5,967 nt of DNA from Bacteroidota bacterium (GTDB lineage: Bacteria > Bacteroidota > Bacteroidia > Bacteroidales > UBA1556). Each line of letters begins with the position of its first letter. The first letter of the stretch is position 1. The notes beneath the pieces were generated by a model, which was not told where the DNA came from, searched no databases, and was given only the letters and a program-made list of their open reading frames with translations. The position numbers and the translations under genes were made by a program. Positions 1 through 5,967 of the stretch are shown piece after piece. Where the stretch lies: the NCBI GenBank assembly GCA_003648395.1, contig QMPB01000316.1:1-5967 (forward strand), read 5' to 3'.

Positions 1-150
1 AAAACTTACGGTTGCATCAGCATCTGTAAGTGTAATAGTATCGCCATTATTAATATTTGTATCATCTGATTTTTTAAGAGAAAGACTCTGTGACGAGGCA
101 AAGAAATTAATTGATGCAACTAGCATTAAAGAAATGTAAAATCGTTTCAT
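1..150 (-). CDS. N-terminal part of a secreted protein (runs off left edge)
   Basis: Only the first 50 codons are present; the frame is open from the ATG at 150 to the window edge. The product starts MKRFYISLMLVASINFFASS, a typical Sec signal peptide (basic n-region, hydrophobic core, likely cleavage near residues 20-22, after Ser-Ser-Gln or close by). The mature part begins with a short beta-rich stretch, SLSLKKSDDTNINNGDTI, continuing to the edge. That pattern (a strand, then 'N-NGDTI') is, from memory, like small Bacteroidota T9SS cargo proteins of roughly 200-300 residues that often neighbour Omp28-type proteins, but the sorting domain that would prove it lies outside the window. A TAnnTTTG promoter box about 40 bp upstream and a terminator behind the preceding gene suggest that it is transcribed on its own. 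Export is well supported; the function is unknown. Confidence 0.85.
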   Translation of the reverse strand, partial: MKRFYISLMLVASINFFASSQSLSLKKSDDTNINNGDTITLTDADATVSF

Positions 151-190
151 ATTATTAGATTAATTAAATTATTATGTGTGTTATCAGCTG

Positions 191-198
191 CAAATATA
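191..198 (-). promoter_or_regulatory. Candidate Bacteroidota -7 promoter box
   Basis: On the minus strand this reads TATATTTG, a full match to the Bacteroidota sigma-ABfr -7 consensus TAnnTTTG. It lies 40 bp before the ATG at 150, so the leader would be about 35 nt. I see no matching -33 TTTG/TTG at the usual 17-23 bp spacing, so the call rests on the -7 box and its position alone. Confidence 0.5.
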
Positions 199-278
199 AT
201 TATTAAATTTTTAAAGAAAAGGATAATAAATTAAAACACTTCTAATAATTGTTAATTCTTAACAAAGAGTCAAAACAT

Positions 279-315
279 AAAAAAGCTCCGAAATCAATAA
301 ATGAAATCGGAGCTT
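279..315 (-). terminator. Rho-independent terminator of the Omp28-type gene
   Basis: On the minus strand a 9-bp perfect stem (AAGCTCCGA at 315-307 paired with TCGGAGCTT at 291-283) encloses a 15-nt AT-rich loop and is followed by a run of six T (284-279, partly shared with the stem base). It begins 23 bp after the stop codon at 338-340. It ends the transcript of the large secreted protein and separates it from the next gene on the same strand. On the plus strand the hairpin is not followed by a T run, so it should work in one direction only. Confidence 0.9.
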
Positions 316-337
316 AATAATTTATGTTATTTTAAGT

Positions 338-3094
338 TTACTTAGTCAAAATGATTTTTTGATAAGAAACCTCGTTATTATTAACGATTTTAACTATATA
401 ATTTCCAGCAGAGAATGAAGATAAGTCAATAGTAGTAACTTCTTCAGCATTGTCATTAGTATAAATTACATCTCCAATCATATTGTAAACAGATACTTTA
501 GAGTTTGCAGCTCCTTCTATAACGAACGTGCCAGTAGTAGGATTAGGGTAAATACGGTAATTAGTATTGTTAGCAGTGTTAATGCCAACAACATCAAGTT
601 CAAGTTCAGTTGCATTTACGATTTGTCCAGTTGCATTATCTAATAATAAAGCTACAAAAGAAATATTCTCATCATTCCAGCTAGCATCAAGTGTACCTGA
701 GTAAGAGAAAGCATTAGCAGTACCAGAAGTAATAGTAGTAGGAACACTATTTGCAGAACCTGTAAATCCATCAACAAGTTCACGACCAACATGGTTATAA
801 ACCATATCAGCAGCAGGTACTGGGTTTGTTAAGTTAGCATAGTTTGTTCCGTCAGCGTCTATCATATCACCGTATGTACCACCAGAGTAGTAGTTTGCCT
901 GTGCCCAACTAGAGCCAGAACCAGTAACGTCATTCTCAACAATAATAAGAGAAGTTCTGTAGTCTGCTGTTGGGATATCTACACCAAAAGTTGTAGCTAC
1001 ATCAATAGTCCAATTACGTGAAGTTGGATCATAAGTATTAGCTGTAATATCAATTTTTGCAATAGTAGGAATTACTTTATGCTCATTATAATTAGTTTGT
1101 AAAGATAATAGACCTGGGTCAACAGCAGTAGGAACTCTGTCCATTATTCCCGAAGGATATCCACTAATAAAACCACCAATTGCAGCATCATAATCAGTAA
1201 CAACCATTGGATCACCATTATGAACTCCAATACCAATCCATGTACCATCTGTAATATCATTAGCCATATTGTTTAGTCCAACTAAGCCTCTAACACACCA
1301 ACCACACCATGTTCCTGTACCTTCTTCATAAACTACATTCTTGGTAAATAATTGATCAACTACAAGAATTTGTTTTGACATAACATTATCAACAGGATTC
1401 TCATCAGTAATTCCATTAGGGTTAGAAATTGTTACTTCAACAGTTTGTCCTCCAACACTAGCAACCCATTGAACATCATGAGTAAAGTCATATGTTGTAC
1501 CAGGAGCTAAACTTTGACCACTTACACTATAAACAGCACTTGCAGTACCACCATCAATAGAATAAACAATATCAAAAGATGTTAAAGTTTTGTTATTACT
1601 CATATTTCTCAAAGTACCAGTAACATCTATATTCCCTGGAGTAGTAACATTATCAATATTTATAGAGACCATTGCTATATCATCATTAACAGGGCTAACA
1701 TTAATAAATTGAGGACGTATATTATATGTGTGTTTATAACCCATAGCTCCTAGGTCATTCCAAGCACCACCAAAGTATGCCCATGCAGTACCGTCAACAT
1801 AAGGAGTGGTAGTATATTCTAATGATAGGTTGTTAGCACCTTCAATAAGTCCTATAAAATATGTACCTGCAGGTAAAATAACCGGTACAGCAAAGTCAGC
1901 TTCATATACAGTACTATCAACTCCAGTAGTGGTAATAGTTAAAGATTGTCCTAAGTCAGCACCTGGTTCTGTACCAAAAGCTCTTATAATAGCGATCACT
2001 TGATCTCCATCTGCTCCATTAGATTTGAATTTAATAGAAGTAAGAGTGTCTTGAGAAGCAATTGTAAATAAATTACCCATTTCACCACCAGCAGAACCAA
2101 TGCCAATATTACCAGCATGAACTCCGTTATCTCTTCTTAGTTCGTTACCACCAAATAGTATATCTTTTGTGTAAATATTATCAGCAGGATTATCATCTAC
2201 AGAATAGTCTGCATTATATGAGAAAGTAACAGTTCCATTAGTTGGTGTATAAGAAGCAAAAGTAAAGTCTTCGTCAGCGCCATTAGCCATAGGTACAGTA
2301 ATTGCTTTAGAATCAGTATATGTACCAATAGTTAAAGTGTAGTTTGTTGCAGCTGATAAAGCAAAACCATTATTAAAAACATTACCTTCTGGCATAAAAG
2401 CAACAGCTTGATCCATAGGTTGAGAGAAATACTCAGCAACAAAACCTTTGTCAGAAGCTACTAAATCAGCAACTGTAGGTCCGTCTACAACAGTAATGTC
2501 ATCAATAGCAACACCAGCACCCCATTGTCCATCGTCATTATAATGGAAACCAATAGTTACAGTTGCATTATTAGCATAAGCGAAAAGGCTAACGTCTTTA
2601 GTAGCCCACGCTGAGTTACCAGGTACATCAGCAATAGTATCCCAAGAAGTGCCACCATTAGTGCTAACAAGTATACTTACAGTTCCACCATAAGCAGTAC
2701 TATGAATATACTCAAAGCTTAATTTAGGATTAGGTGCATTTGTTAAGTCAACAGTGCTAGTGTATAAAAGTACATCAGACATGTCGCAATTACATACATC
2801 ATCATTAGTAGCAGCATAATTAGTATGTGCAGGAATAACCCAGTATGATGATCCTAATGCGTTACCAAACTCCCACCCAGTAGTAGCTGCTCCGTGAGTT
2901 TCTGTCCATCCTGTTGGTAGGGCGGCGCCTTCAAAATCTTCACTCATGTATACAGTCTTACTTGAGTTTGTTACAGTTTTTGCTTTAGCTTTAGTAATAA
3001 TGTTAGGTAGCCTATCATTATTTACATAAGATTGTGCATAGCTAATAGTACTGAAAAGTACTACTGCTAGAAAAAGAGATAAAATTTTCCTCAT
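338..3094 (-). CDS. Omp28-family modular secreted protein with T9SS type A sorting domain
   Basis: The product has 918 residues. Residues 1-20 are a signal peptide (MRKILSLFLAVVLFSTISYA, cleaved before Gln21). Residues 50-205 form a jelly-roll of the 'choice-of-anchor J' type: it opens with SEDFEGAALPTGW, contains DVCNCDMSD (100-107) and closes with AIDDITVVDG. Residues 206-315 and 467-578 are two CARDB/Ig-like segments that end in the related motifs DDNPADNIYTKDIL and DENPVDNVMSKQIL; another beta-rich region (about 335-465) lies between them. Residues 580-835 match the Omp28 family, a thioredoxin-like fold, with GTGTWCGWCVRG (Cys597, Cys600) and a probable cis-proline loop GYPSG (Pro647). 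Residues 845-918 are the T9SS type A sorting domain (YPNPTTG at 849-855, terminal KIILTK). It should cross the outer membrane through T9SS and be anchored at the surface or released. The CGWC pair suggests, but does not prove, thiol-disulfide activity. The start is the only Met ahead of the signal peptide; a terminator follows the stop. Confidence 0.95.
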   Translation of the reverse strand: MRKILSLFLAVVLFSTISYAQSYVNNDRLPNIITKAKAKTVTNSSKTVYMSEDFEGAALPTGWTETHGAATTGWEFGNALGSSYWVIPAHTNYAATNDDVCNCDMSDVLLYTSTVDLTNAPNPKLSFEYIHSTAYGGTVSILVSTNGGTSWDTIADVPGNSAWATKDVSLFAYANNATVTIGFHYNDDGQWGAGVAIDDITVVDGPTVADLVASDKGFVAEYFSQPMDQAVAFMPEGNVFNNGFALSAATNYTLTIGTYTDSKAITVPMANGADEDFTFASYTPTNGTVTFSYNADYSVDDNPADNIYTKDILFGGNELRRDNGVHAGNIGIGSAGGEMGNLFTIASQDTLTSIKFKSNGADGDQVIAIIRAFGTEPGADLGQSLTITTTGVDSTVYEADFAVPVILPAGTYFIGLIEGANNLSLEYTTTPYVDGTAWAYFGGAWNDLGAMGYKHTYNIRPQFINVSPVNDDIAMVSINIDNVTTPGNIDVTGTLRNMSNNKTLTSFDIVYSIDGGTASAVYSVSGQSLAPGTTYDFTHDVQWVASVGGQTVEVTISNPNGITDENPVDNVMSKQILVVDQLFTKNVVYEEGTGTWCGWCVRGLVGLNNMANDITDGTWIGIGVHNGDPMVVTDYDAAIGGFISGYPSGIMDRVPTAVDPGLLSLQTNYNEHKVIPTIAKIDITANTYDPTSRNWTIDVATTFGVDIPTADYRTSLIIVENDVTGSGSSWAQANYYSGGTYGDMIDADGTNYANLTNPVPAADMVYNHVGRELVDGFTGSANSVPTTITSGTANAFSYSGTLDASWNDENISFVALLLDNATGQIVNATELELDVVGINTANNTNYRIYPNPTTGTFVIEGAANSKVSVYNMIGDVIYTNDNAEEVTTIDLSSFSAGNYIVKIVNNNEVSYQKIILTK

Positions 3095-3211
3095 GTGTGT
3101 TTTGTTTTAAAATGTTAAAAAAATATTTATTCTGCTAAAATAGTAAAAAATACATAATACTAATACTTTATAATAAAAAATGTATCGAAGTTTAATGTTG
3201 TAAAATATGCT

Positions 3212-3592
3212 TTAGTTCTTCTTATTCAACTTAATAGCTTCCACAGCTTCAAAAGCAGAATATATAAGATATTGAACAAAGAAACTTAGTAGAAAAGGTA
3301 AGGCGTCTTCTTTATTTGCTACTGCATAAATAAACAGAATTGCCAAGAAAGATAAAAGTTTAATTGTGGTAATAAGCATATATCTAGTAACAAATTGCTG
3401 AGGATTTAAGTTAAGTGAACTTAAAAAGCCTTTATGAATTAGTATTGTTGTGGCAAGAAAAAATATTGGTAGAAAAGGAAGAAGAGGTGTTACCCAAATA
3501 GGGGGCATGAAAAACCACCAAGCTATTGAAGCTATTTCTACAATCAATGTCAATCCAAATACTCTTATATAAAATGATTTATTGTTTTCCAT
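3212..3592 (-). CDS. AtpI-like four-helix inner-membrane protein
   Basis: A 126-residue, very hydrophobic protein with four predicted membrane helices (about 9-28, 35-52, 70-92, 97-114) and short charged ends (MENNKSF at the N-terminus, KLNKKN at the C-terminus). The third and fourth helices show the arrangement of the ATP synthase I chain (AtpI/UncI): a Lys before a helix (TTIKLLSFLAILFIY), then a Phe/Tyr-rich last helix ending in FEAVEAI. AtpI proteins are thought to help assemble the c-ring of F1Fo ATP synthase. It starts 19 bp after the AtpZ-like gene and belongs to the same operon. In related genomes atpB normally follows; here 117 bp of AT-rich DNA without a clear terminator leads to an unrelated secreted-protein gene. 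The sequence is divergent, so the AtpI assignment leans on helix layout and neighbours. Confidence 0.75.
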   Translation of the reverse strand: MENNKSFYIRVFGLTLIVEIASIAWWFFMPPIWVTPLLPFLPIFFLATTILIHKGFLSSLNLNPQQFVTRYMLITTIKLLSFLAILFIYAVANKEDALPFLLSFFVQYLIYSAFEAVEAIKLNKKN

Positions 3593-3611
3593 TACTTTGA
3601 ATTGATTTTTT

Positions 3612-3833
3612 TTATTTTTTATTTGAGTTTGACAAGCCTTTTAATACTTGATAAAGAGCAATTCCAACGGATGAAATTGCAAAAACAACAGTAAAAACAG
3701 GGAATTTCCATTGGAGATATTTGTCCAACCTCACGCCGCCATAAGTACTTCCTAAAATAATAATACCCATCTGGAAAGCCATTGATGAGTATTTAATAAA
3801 ATCATTTGCTTGTTTCTTTTTGGACGTTGGCAT
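3612..3833 (-). CDS. atpZ: AtpZ-like F1Fo-ATPase accessory membrane protein
   Basis: A small protein with two membrane helices, 73 residues from the ATG at 3833. After a basic N-terminus (MPTSKKKQANDFIKYSS) come helix one (about 17-34, MAFQMGIIILGSTYGG), a short cytoplasmic-type loop with GVRLDKYLQWKFP, and helix two (about 44-65). The 'YSSMAFQMG... G-LD' pattern is that of the AtpZ/ATPase_gene1 family, which is encoded at the head of ATP synthase operons and works with AtpI in assembly or, in some bacteria, divalent cation supply. An upstream in-frame TTG at 3842 would add three residues, but ATG is preferred. Either way the start lies inside the end of the bactofilin gene (32 bp overlap from the ATG), so translation is probably coupled to it. 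Confidence 0.88.
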   Translation of the reverse strand: MPTSKKKQANDFIKYSSMAFQMGIIILGSTYGGVRLDKYLQWKFPVFTVVFAISSVGIALYQVLKGLSNSNKK

Positions 3834-4209
3834 TAGGACCAATTTTAGTTATGGAATTAAGCTGTTCTTTATCCATATTGATAGTTCCGCTAATATTAGC
3901 ACCTGGTTCAATGGAAATTTTATTGGTAATAATATCCCCTTTTAGAGTAGAGCTAGCTTTCAGAGAAAGTAATTCAGAAACTCTAATCTCACCTTCAATT
4001 TGCCCCATTACTTCGGCATTCTTACACTTAATTTCACCTTCAATTTTACCAGCAGAACCGAGTACTAATTTCCCTTGAATATTTAATGTGCCAACTACAG
4101 TTCCGTCAATACGAATATCACCCTTTGTTTCTATCTCTCCGTGTATTCTTGTTCCAGTAACAATTCTATTAAATTCAACTGCTGAGGAATCATTTGAATT
4201 ACGTGCCAT
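3802..4209 (-). CDS. Bactofilin (polymer-forming cytoskeletal protein)
   Basis: The 135-residue product has a disordered polar start (MARNSNDSSAVEFNRIV), a central right-handed beta-helix made of short repeats (about residues 18-112: GTRIHGEIETKGDIRIDG, GTLNIQGKLVLGSAGKIEG, AEVMGQIEGEIRV, STLKGDIITNKISIEPGANISG) and a polar Lys-rich tail. This is the bactofilin family (PF04519-type), whose members self-assemble without nucleotide into membrane-associated filaments used in cell-shape control and wall placement. The length is typical. It is the first gene of a three-gene operon with the AtpZ- and AtpI-like proteins, an order common in Bacteroidota although a functional link to ATP synthase is not established. 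A TAnnTTTG box lies 27 bp before its ATG. Confidence 0.93.
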   Translation of the reverse strand: MARNSNDSSAVEFNRIVTGTRIHGEIETKGDIRIDGTVVGTLNIQGKLVLGSAGKIEGEIKCKNAEVMGQIEGEIRVSELLSLKASSTLKGDIITNKISIEPGANISGTINMDKEQLNSITKIGPNANVQKETSK

Positions 4210-4235
4210 AAGTCTTATTTTTAATATTTAGCTTG

Positions 4236-4243
4236 CAAAGATA
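4236..4243 (-). promoter_or_regulatory. Candidate -7 promoter box for the bactofilin-atpZ operon
   Basis: The minus strand reads TATCTTTG, a full match to TAnnTTTG, ending 27 bp before the bactofilin ATG; the leader would be about 20 nt. No clear -33 TTG is seen at the expected distance. It lies 19 bp from the opposite-strand box at 4263-4270, so the two promoters probably compete for or share the region. Confidence 0.6.
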
Positions 4244-4262
4244 CAAATAAAACATAAATTCC

Positions 4263-4270
4263 TACCTTTG
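4263..4270 (+). promoter_or_regulatory. Candidate -7 promoter box for the M20 amidohydrolase gene
   Basis: TACCTTTG is a full match to the Bacteroidota -7 consensus TAnnTTTG. It ends 19 bp before the ATG at 4290, so the leader would be only about 13-15 nt, A/T-rich (TAAAATACATATT before the ATG) and without a Shine-Dalgarno core. The nearest upstream TTG (4233-4235) is 27 bp away, longer than the usual -33 spacing. Confidence 0.6.
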
Positions 4271-4289
4271 TCCCCCTAAAATACATATT

Positions 4290-5489
4290 ATGGCAAGCAT
4301 TTTAAGACAAAGAATAGAACAATACTGCCGACTATATCATAGCGAAGTAGTTGCAGTAAGACGATATATACATGCAAATCCAGAACTCGCATTTCAGGAA
4401 TATAATACAGCAGACTTTATAGCTAGGAAGCTAGAACAATATGGTATTCCTTATGAAAGGAATATTGCTAAAACAGGTGTTGTAGGCTTTATTGAAGGCA
4501 ATAAGAAAGATAAAGTTATTGCTCTAAGAGCCGATATGGATGCTTTACCAATAGTAGAGTTGAACGATGTTCCATATAAATCGAAGAATGAAGGTGTAAT
4601 GCATGCTTGCGGTCATGATGCACATACCGCAATGTTGCTTCTCGCTGCACGTATTCTCAACGAAATGAAAGCAGACCTTGACGGAAGCATAAAACTAATA
4701 TTTCAGCCATCAGAGGAGGCTTTTCCTGGTGGAGCAAAATTGATGATTGAAGAAGGTGTATTAGAAAATCCTCCAGTGCGACATGTTATTGGACAGCATG
4801 TATTACCTACTATGCCTTCTGGTAGAGTTGGTTTTAGAAAAGGGATGTATATGGCTTCAACAGATGAACTTCATCTCACTGTAAAAGGAAAAGGTGGCCA
4901 TGGAGCAACTCCAGATATGAATATTGATCCAGTGCTTATTGCTTCGCATATAGTTGTGGCAATGCAGCAAGTTGTGAGTAGAATAGCTCCACCAACCATT
5001 CCTACTGTTGTTTCATTTGGAAGATTTATTGCTGATGGGCAGACTAATATTATTCCTGATGAAGTTAGTCTAAAAGGAACATTGCGGACTTTCAATGAAG
5101 AATGGAGAGCAAAAGCTAAAGAAAATATAAGCAAGATTGCTACTGATATTGCTACATCAATGGGTGGAGAATGTGAGGTTAGAATTGAATCTGGTTATCC
5201 ATTTGTGGTGAATGACGACACTCTGACTGAAAATCTAAGATTGTATTCAAAAGAATATTTAGGACAAAGAAAAGTTGATGAACTCGACTTGAGAATGACG
5301 GCAGAGGATTTTGCATACTATGGACATCATGTGCCTAGTACTTTCTTTAGAATTGGAACTAAAACCAGAGGAAAAGAAGTTACTAACCTACATACAGCTA
5401 CTTTTGATATAGATGAAGATTCTCTTTATAAAGGCATGGGGACTTTAGCATTTTTGGCTTATCGTACTTTGGAAGAAATGATTGATTAG
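4290..5489 (+). CDS. M20D-type amidohydrolase (N-acyl-amino-acid hydrolase / carboxypeptidase family)
   Basis: A complete 399-residue cytosolic metallohydrolase; about 390-400 residues is usual for this family. The expected metal-site motifs are in order: RADMDALPI (80-88), HACGHDAHTAM (105-115, ligands Cys107 and His109), FQPSEEAFPGGA (138-149, Glu142/Glu143), GQHVLP (168-173, His170) and LHTATFD (367-373, His368). The dimerisation (lid) domain spans about 185-300 and contains KGKGGHGATP, with His204 likely to reach the partner's active site. MTAEDFAYY (336-343) is also characteristic. There is no signal peptide. Relatives remove acyl groups from N-acyl amino acids (hippurate, N-acetyl amino acids, IAA conjugates) or cleave short peptides; the substrate cannot be read from sequence. 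It is a single gene, divergent from the bactofilin operon and convergent with the broken gene to its right; no hairpin terminator is visible after the stop. Confidence 0.95.
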   Translation: MASILRQRIEQYCRLYHSEVVAVRRYIHANPELAFQEYNTADFIARKLEQYGIPYERNIAKTGVVGFIEGNKKDKVIALRADMDALPIVELNDVPYKSKNEGVMHACGHDAHTAMLLLAARILNEMKADLDGSIKLIFQPSEEAFPGGAKLMIEEGVLENPPVRHVIGQHVLPTMPSGRVGFRKGMYMASTDELHLTVKGKGGHGATPDMNIDPVLIASHIVVAMQQVVSRIAPPTIPTVVSFGRFIADGQTNIIPDEVSLKGTLRTFNEEWRAKAKENISKIATDIATSMGGECEVRIESGYPFVVNDDTLTENLRLYSKEYLGQRKVDELDLRMTAEDFAYYGHHVPSTFFRIGTKTRGKEVTNLHTATFDIDEDSLYKGMGTLAFLAYRTLEEMID

Positions 5490-5531
5490 TTAGGAATTAA
5501 AAATTAGGAATTATTAATTAAGAATTTATAA
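5490..5531. repeat. Three 14-bp AT-rich tandem units
   Basis: Directly after the stop of the M20 gene come three near-identical 14-bp units: TTAGGAATTAAAAA (5490-5503), TTAGGAATTATTAA (5504-5517) and TTAAGAATTTATAA (5518-5531). The first two share their first 10 bases; the third is more diverged. It lies between two convergent reading frames. The origin is probably slippage in non-coding DNA; no function is evident. Confidence 0.6.
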
Positions 5532-5541
5532 GGCTGAGAAA

Positions 5542-5967
5542 TTAATTAAATATTACCCAAAGCAGAAATATAAAAGCAAATACTATTAATAAATTAGCAG
5601 AATTAAATTTTGAAGACTCTATAATTGGTTTACTATTTTTGTATAAATCAATTACAATCCCATTAAAATACCTGTTGTAAGTATGTAATTTGCATCAACT
5701 CCATCTTCATTTATGGTGAAATGATGATCCGTTCCAAATACAGAGGATTTTTCAGATACAACTGCATCATTTACAGTAATACCAATTTGGTATCAAAATA
5801 CGCTATAAATAAATTGGAATATATTTTCCTATTAGAAGGCAAATATTATTTGCATAGCCGTAGCTATGGAAATAATATTTAACGCAGTAATAGGGAAATA
5901 TAAACGATTTATATGGCGTGTTTTGGTATTAATTTGGTATAACCGATTCTTTTCCAAGTATTGAGTT
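5542..5967 (-). pseudogene. C-terminal remains of a small membrane protein gene, broken by an insertion and a frameshift
   Basis: On the minus strand the window opens in frame with NSILGKES (5967-5944). The frame is then cut by the 160-bp palindromic element (5780-5939) and resumes as TVNDAVVSEKSSVFG, then TDHHFTINEDGVDANY, then ILTTGILMGL, ending at a TAA at 5652-5654. One base out of phase, the sequence continues as IVIDLYKNSKPIIESS, then KFNSAN, then a hydrophobic helix LLIVFAFIFLLWVIFN, with a TAA at 5542-5544. So a single lost base near 5656-5663 (for example GGAATT reduced to GGATT) explains the shift. Joined, the three pieces read like one small protein with a soluble beta-rich part and a C-terminal membrane anchor. 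I do not recognise the family with certainty. The 5' part lies outside the window. It could still yield a truncated product, but with two lesions it is most likely dead. Confidence 0.72.
5780..5939. mobile_element. 160-bp palindromic MITE-like element with 3-bp TAA target duplication
   Basis: The ends are perfect 6-bp inverted repeats, TACCAA (5780-5785) and TTGGTA (5934-5939). The terminal 24 bp of the two arms match at 19 positions. Similarity continues inward to the centre, where CATAGC (5853-5858) and GCTATG (5863-5868) flank a 4-nt loop CGTA, and the 11-mer AAATATTATTT occurs just outside CATAGC on both arms. By eye, about three-quarters of the arm positions pair. TAA occurs on both sides (5777-5779 and 5940-5942) as an apparent target-site duplication. 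No transposase or real gene fits inside, so if mobile it depends on a transposase encoded elsewhere. The length, the inverted ends and the TWA-type 3-bp duplication recall miniature elements moved by IS5-group (IS1031/Harbinger-like) transposases; that link is inference. Confidence 0.8.

Noticed and set aside
174..182. AACACACAT on the minus strand, also found at 3101-3093 in the leader of the large secreted gene
   Set aside because: Only 9 bp, at different distances from the two start codons and with no symmetry; it may be chance in AT-rich leaders.
1806..2003. 65-codon plus-strand ORF
   Set aside because: Antisense shadow of the Omp28-type gene; no promoter, and the composition mirrors the opposite strand.
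3095..3211. Promoter or terminator between the AtpI-like gene and the secreted protein gene
   Set aside because: Only one-mismatch versions of TAnnTTTG and no GC-containing hairpin with a T run are visible, so neither can be called.
3806..4078. 90-codon plus-strand ORF
   Set aside because: Antisense to the bactofilin gene, whose beta-helix repeats explain the sequence fully.
4871..5134. 87-codon minus-strand ORF
   Set aside because: Antisense to the lid domain of the M20 amidohydrolase; no independent support.
5832..5966. Minus-strand open frame running through the palindromic element, with a segment FPITALNIISIATAM, ending at 5832
   Set aside because: It is formed by the arms of the palindrome itself, has no start in the window before the element, and competes with the better-supported broken gene frame. 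It looks like a chance ORF of the repeat.

Overview
The window comes from an AT-rich member of the Bacteroidota. The evidence is a type IX secretion (T9SS) C-terminal sorting domain, an Omp28-family modular exported protein, promoter boxes of the Bacteroidota form TAnnTTTG, and starts preceded by A/T-rich leaders without a Shine-Dalgarno core. I cannot place it to genus; a marine or gut Bacteroidales/Marinilabiliales-like or flavobacterial lineage would fit.

Left part (1-3094, minus strand): the first 50 codons of a secreted protein run off the left edge. Next comes a clear rho-independent terminator, and then an 918-residue exported protein. That protein has a signal peptide, a jelly-roll 'choice-of-anchor J' type domain, two CARDB-like beta-sandwich segments, a thioredoxin-like Omp28 domain with a CGWC motif, and a T9SS type A sorting signal. 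Both genes look like envelope or surface cargo.

Middle (3212-4209, minus strand): a compact three-gene operon in the order bactofilin, AtpZ-like protein, four-helix AtpI-like membrane protein. In many Bacteroidota this trio sits directly ahead of atpB and the rest of the F1Fo ATP synthase operon. Here atpB is not next; the secreted Omp28 protein is, so the operon head seems detached from its body.

Right part (4236-5489, plus strand): a divergent intergenic region of 80 bp with a TAnnTTTG box on each strand drives the bactofilin operon one way and a complete M20D-type metal-dependent amidohydrolase the other way.

Right tail (5490-5967): no intact gene, but not empty. It holds three 14-bp AT-rich tandem units, then the C-terminal remains of a minus-strand gene whose product ended in a membrane helix. 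That gene is broken twice: by a one-base frameshift, and by a 160-bp almost wholly palindromic element (5780-5939) with TACCAA/TTGGTA termini flanked by a 3-bp TAA duplication. Removing the element and one TAA copy on paper restores the reading frame exactly. This is the most interesting observation in the window.
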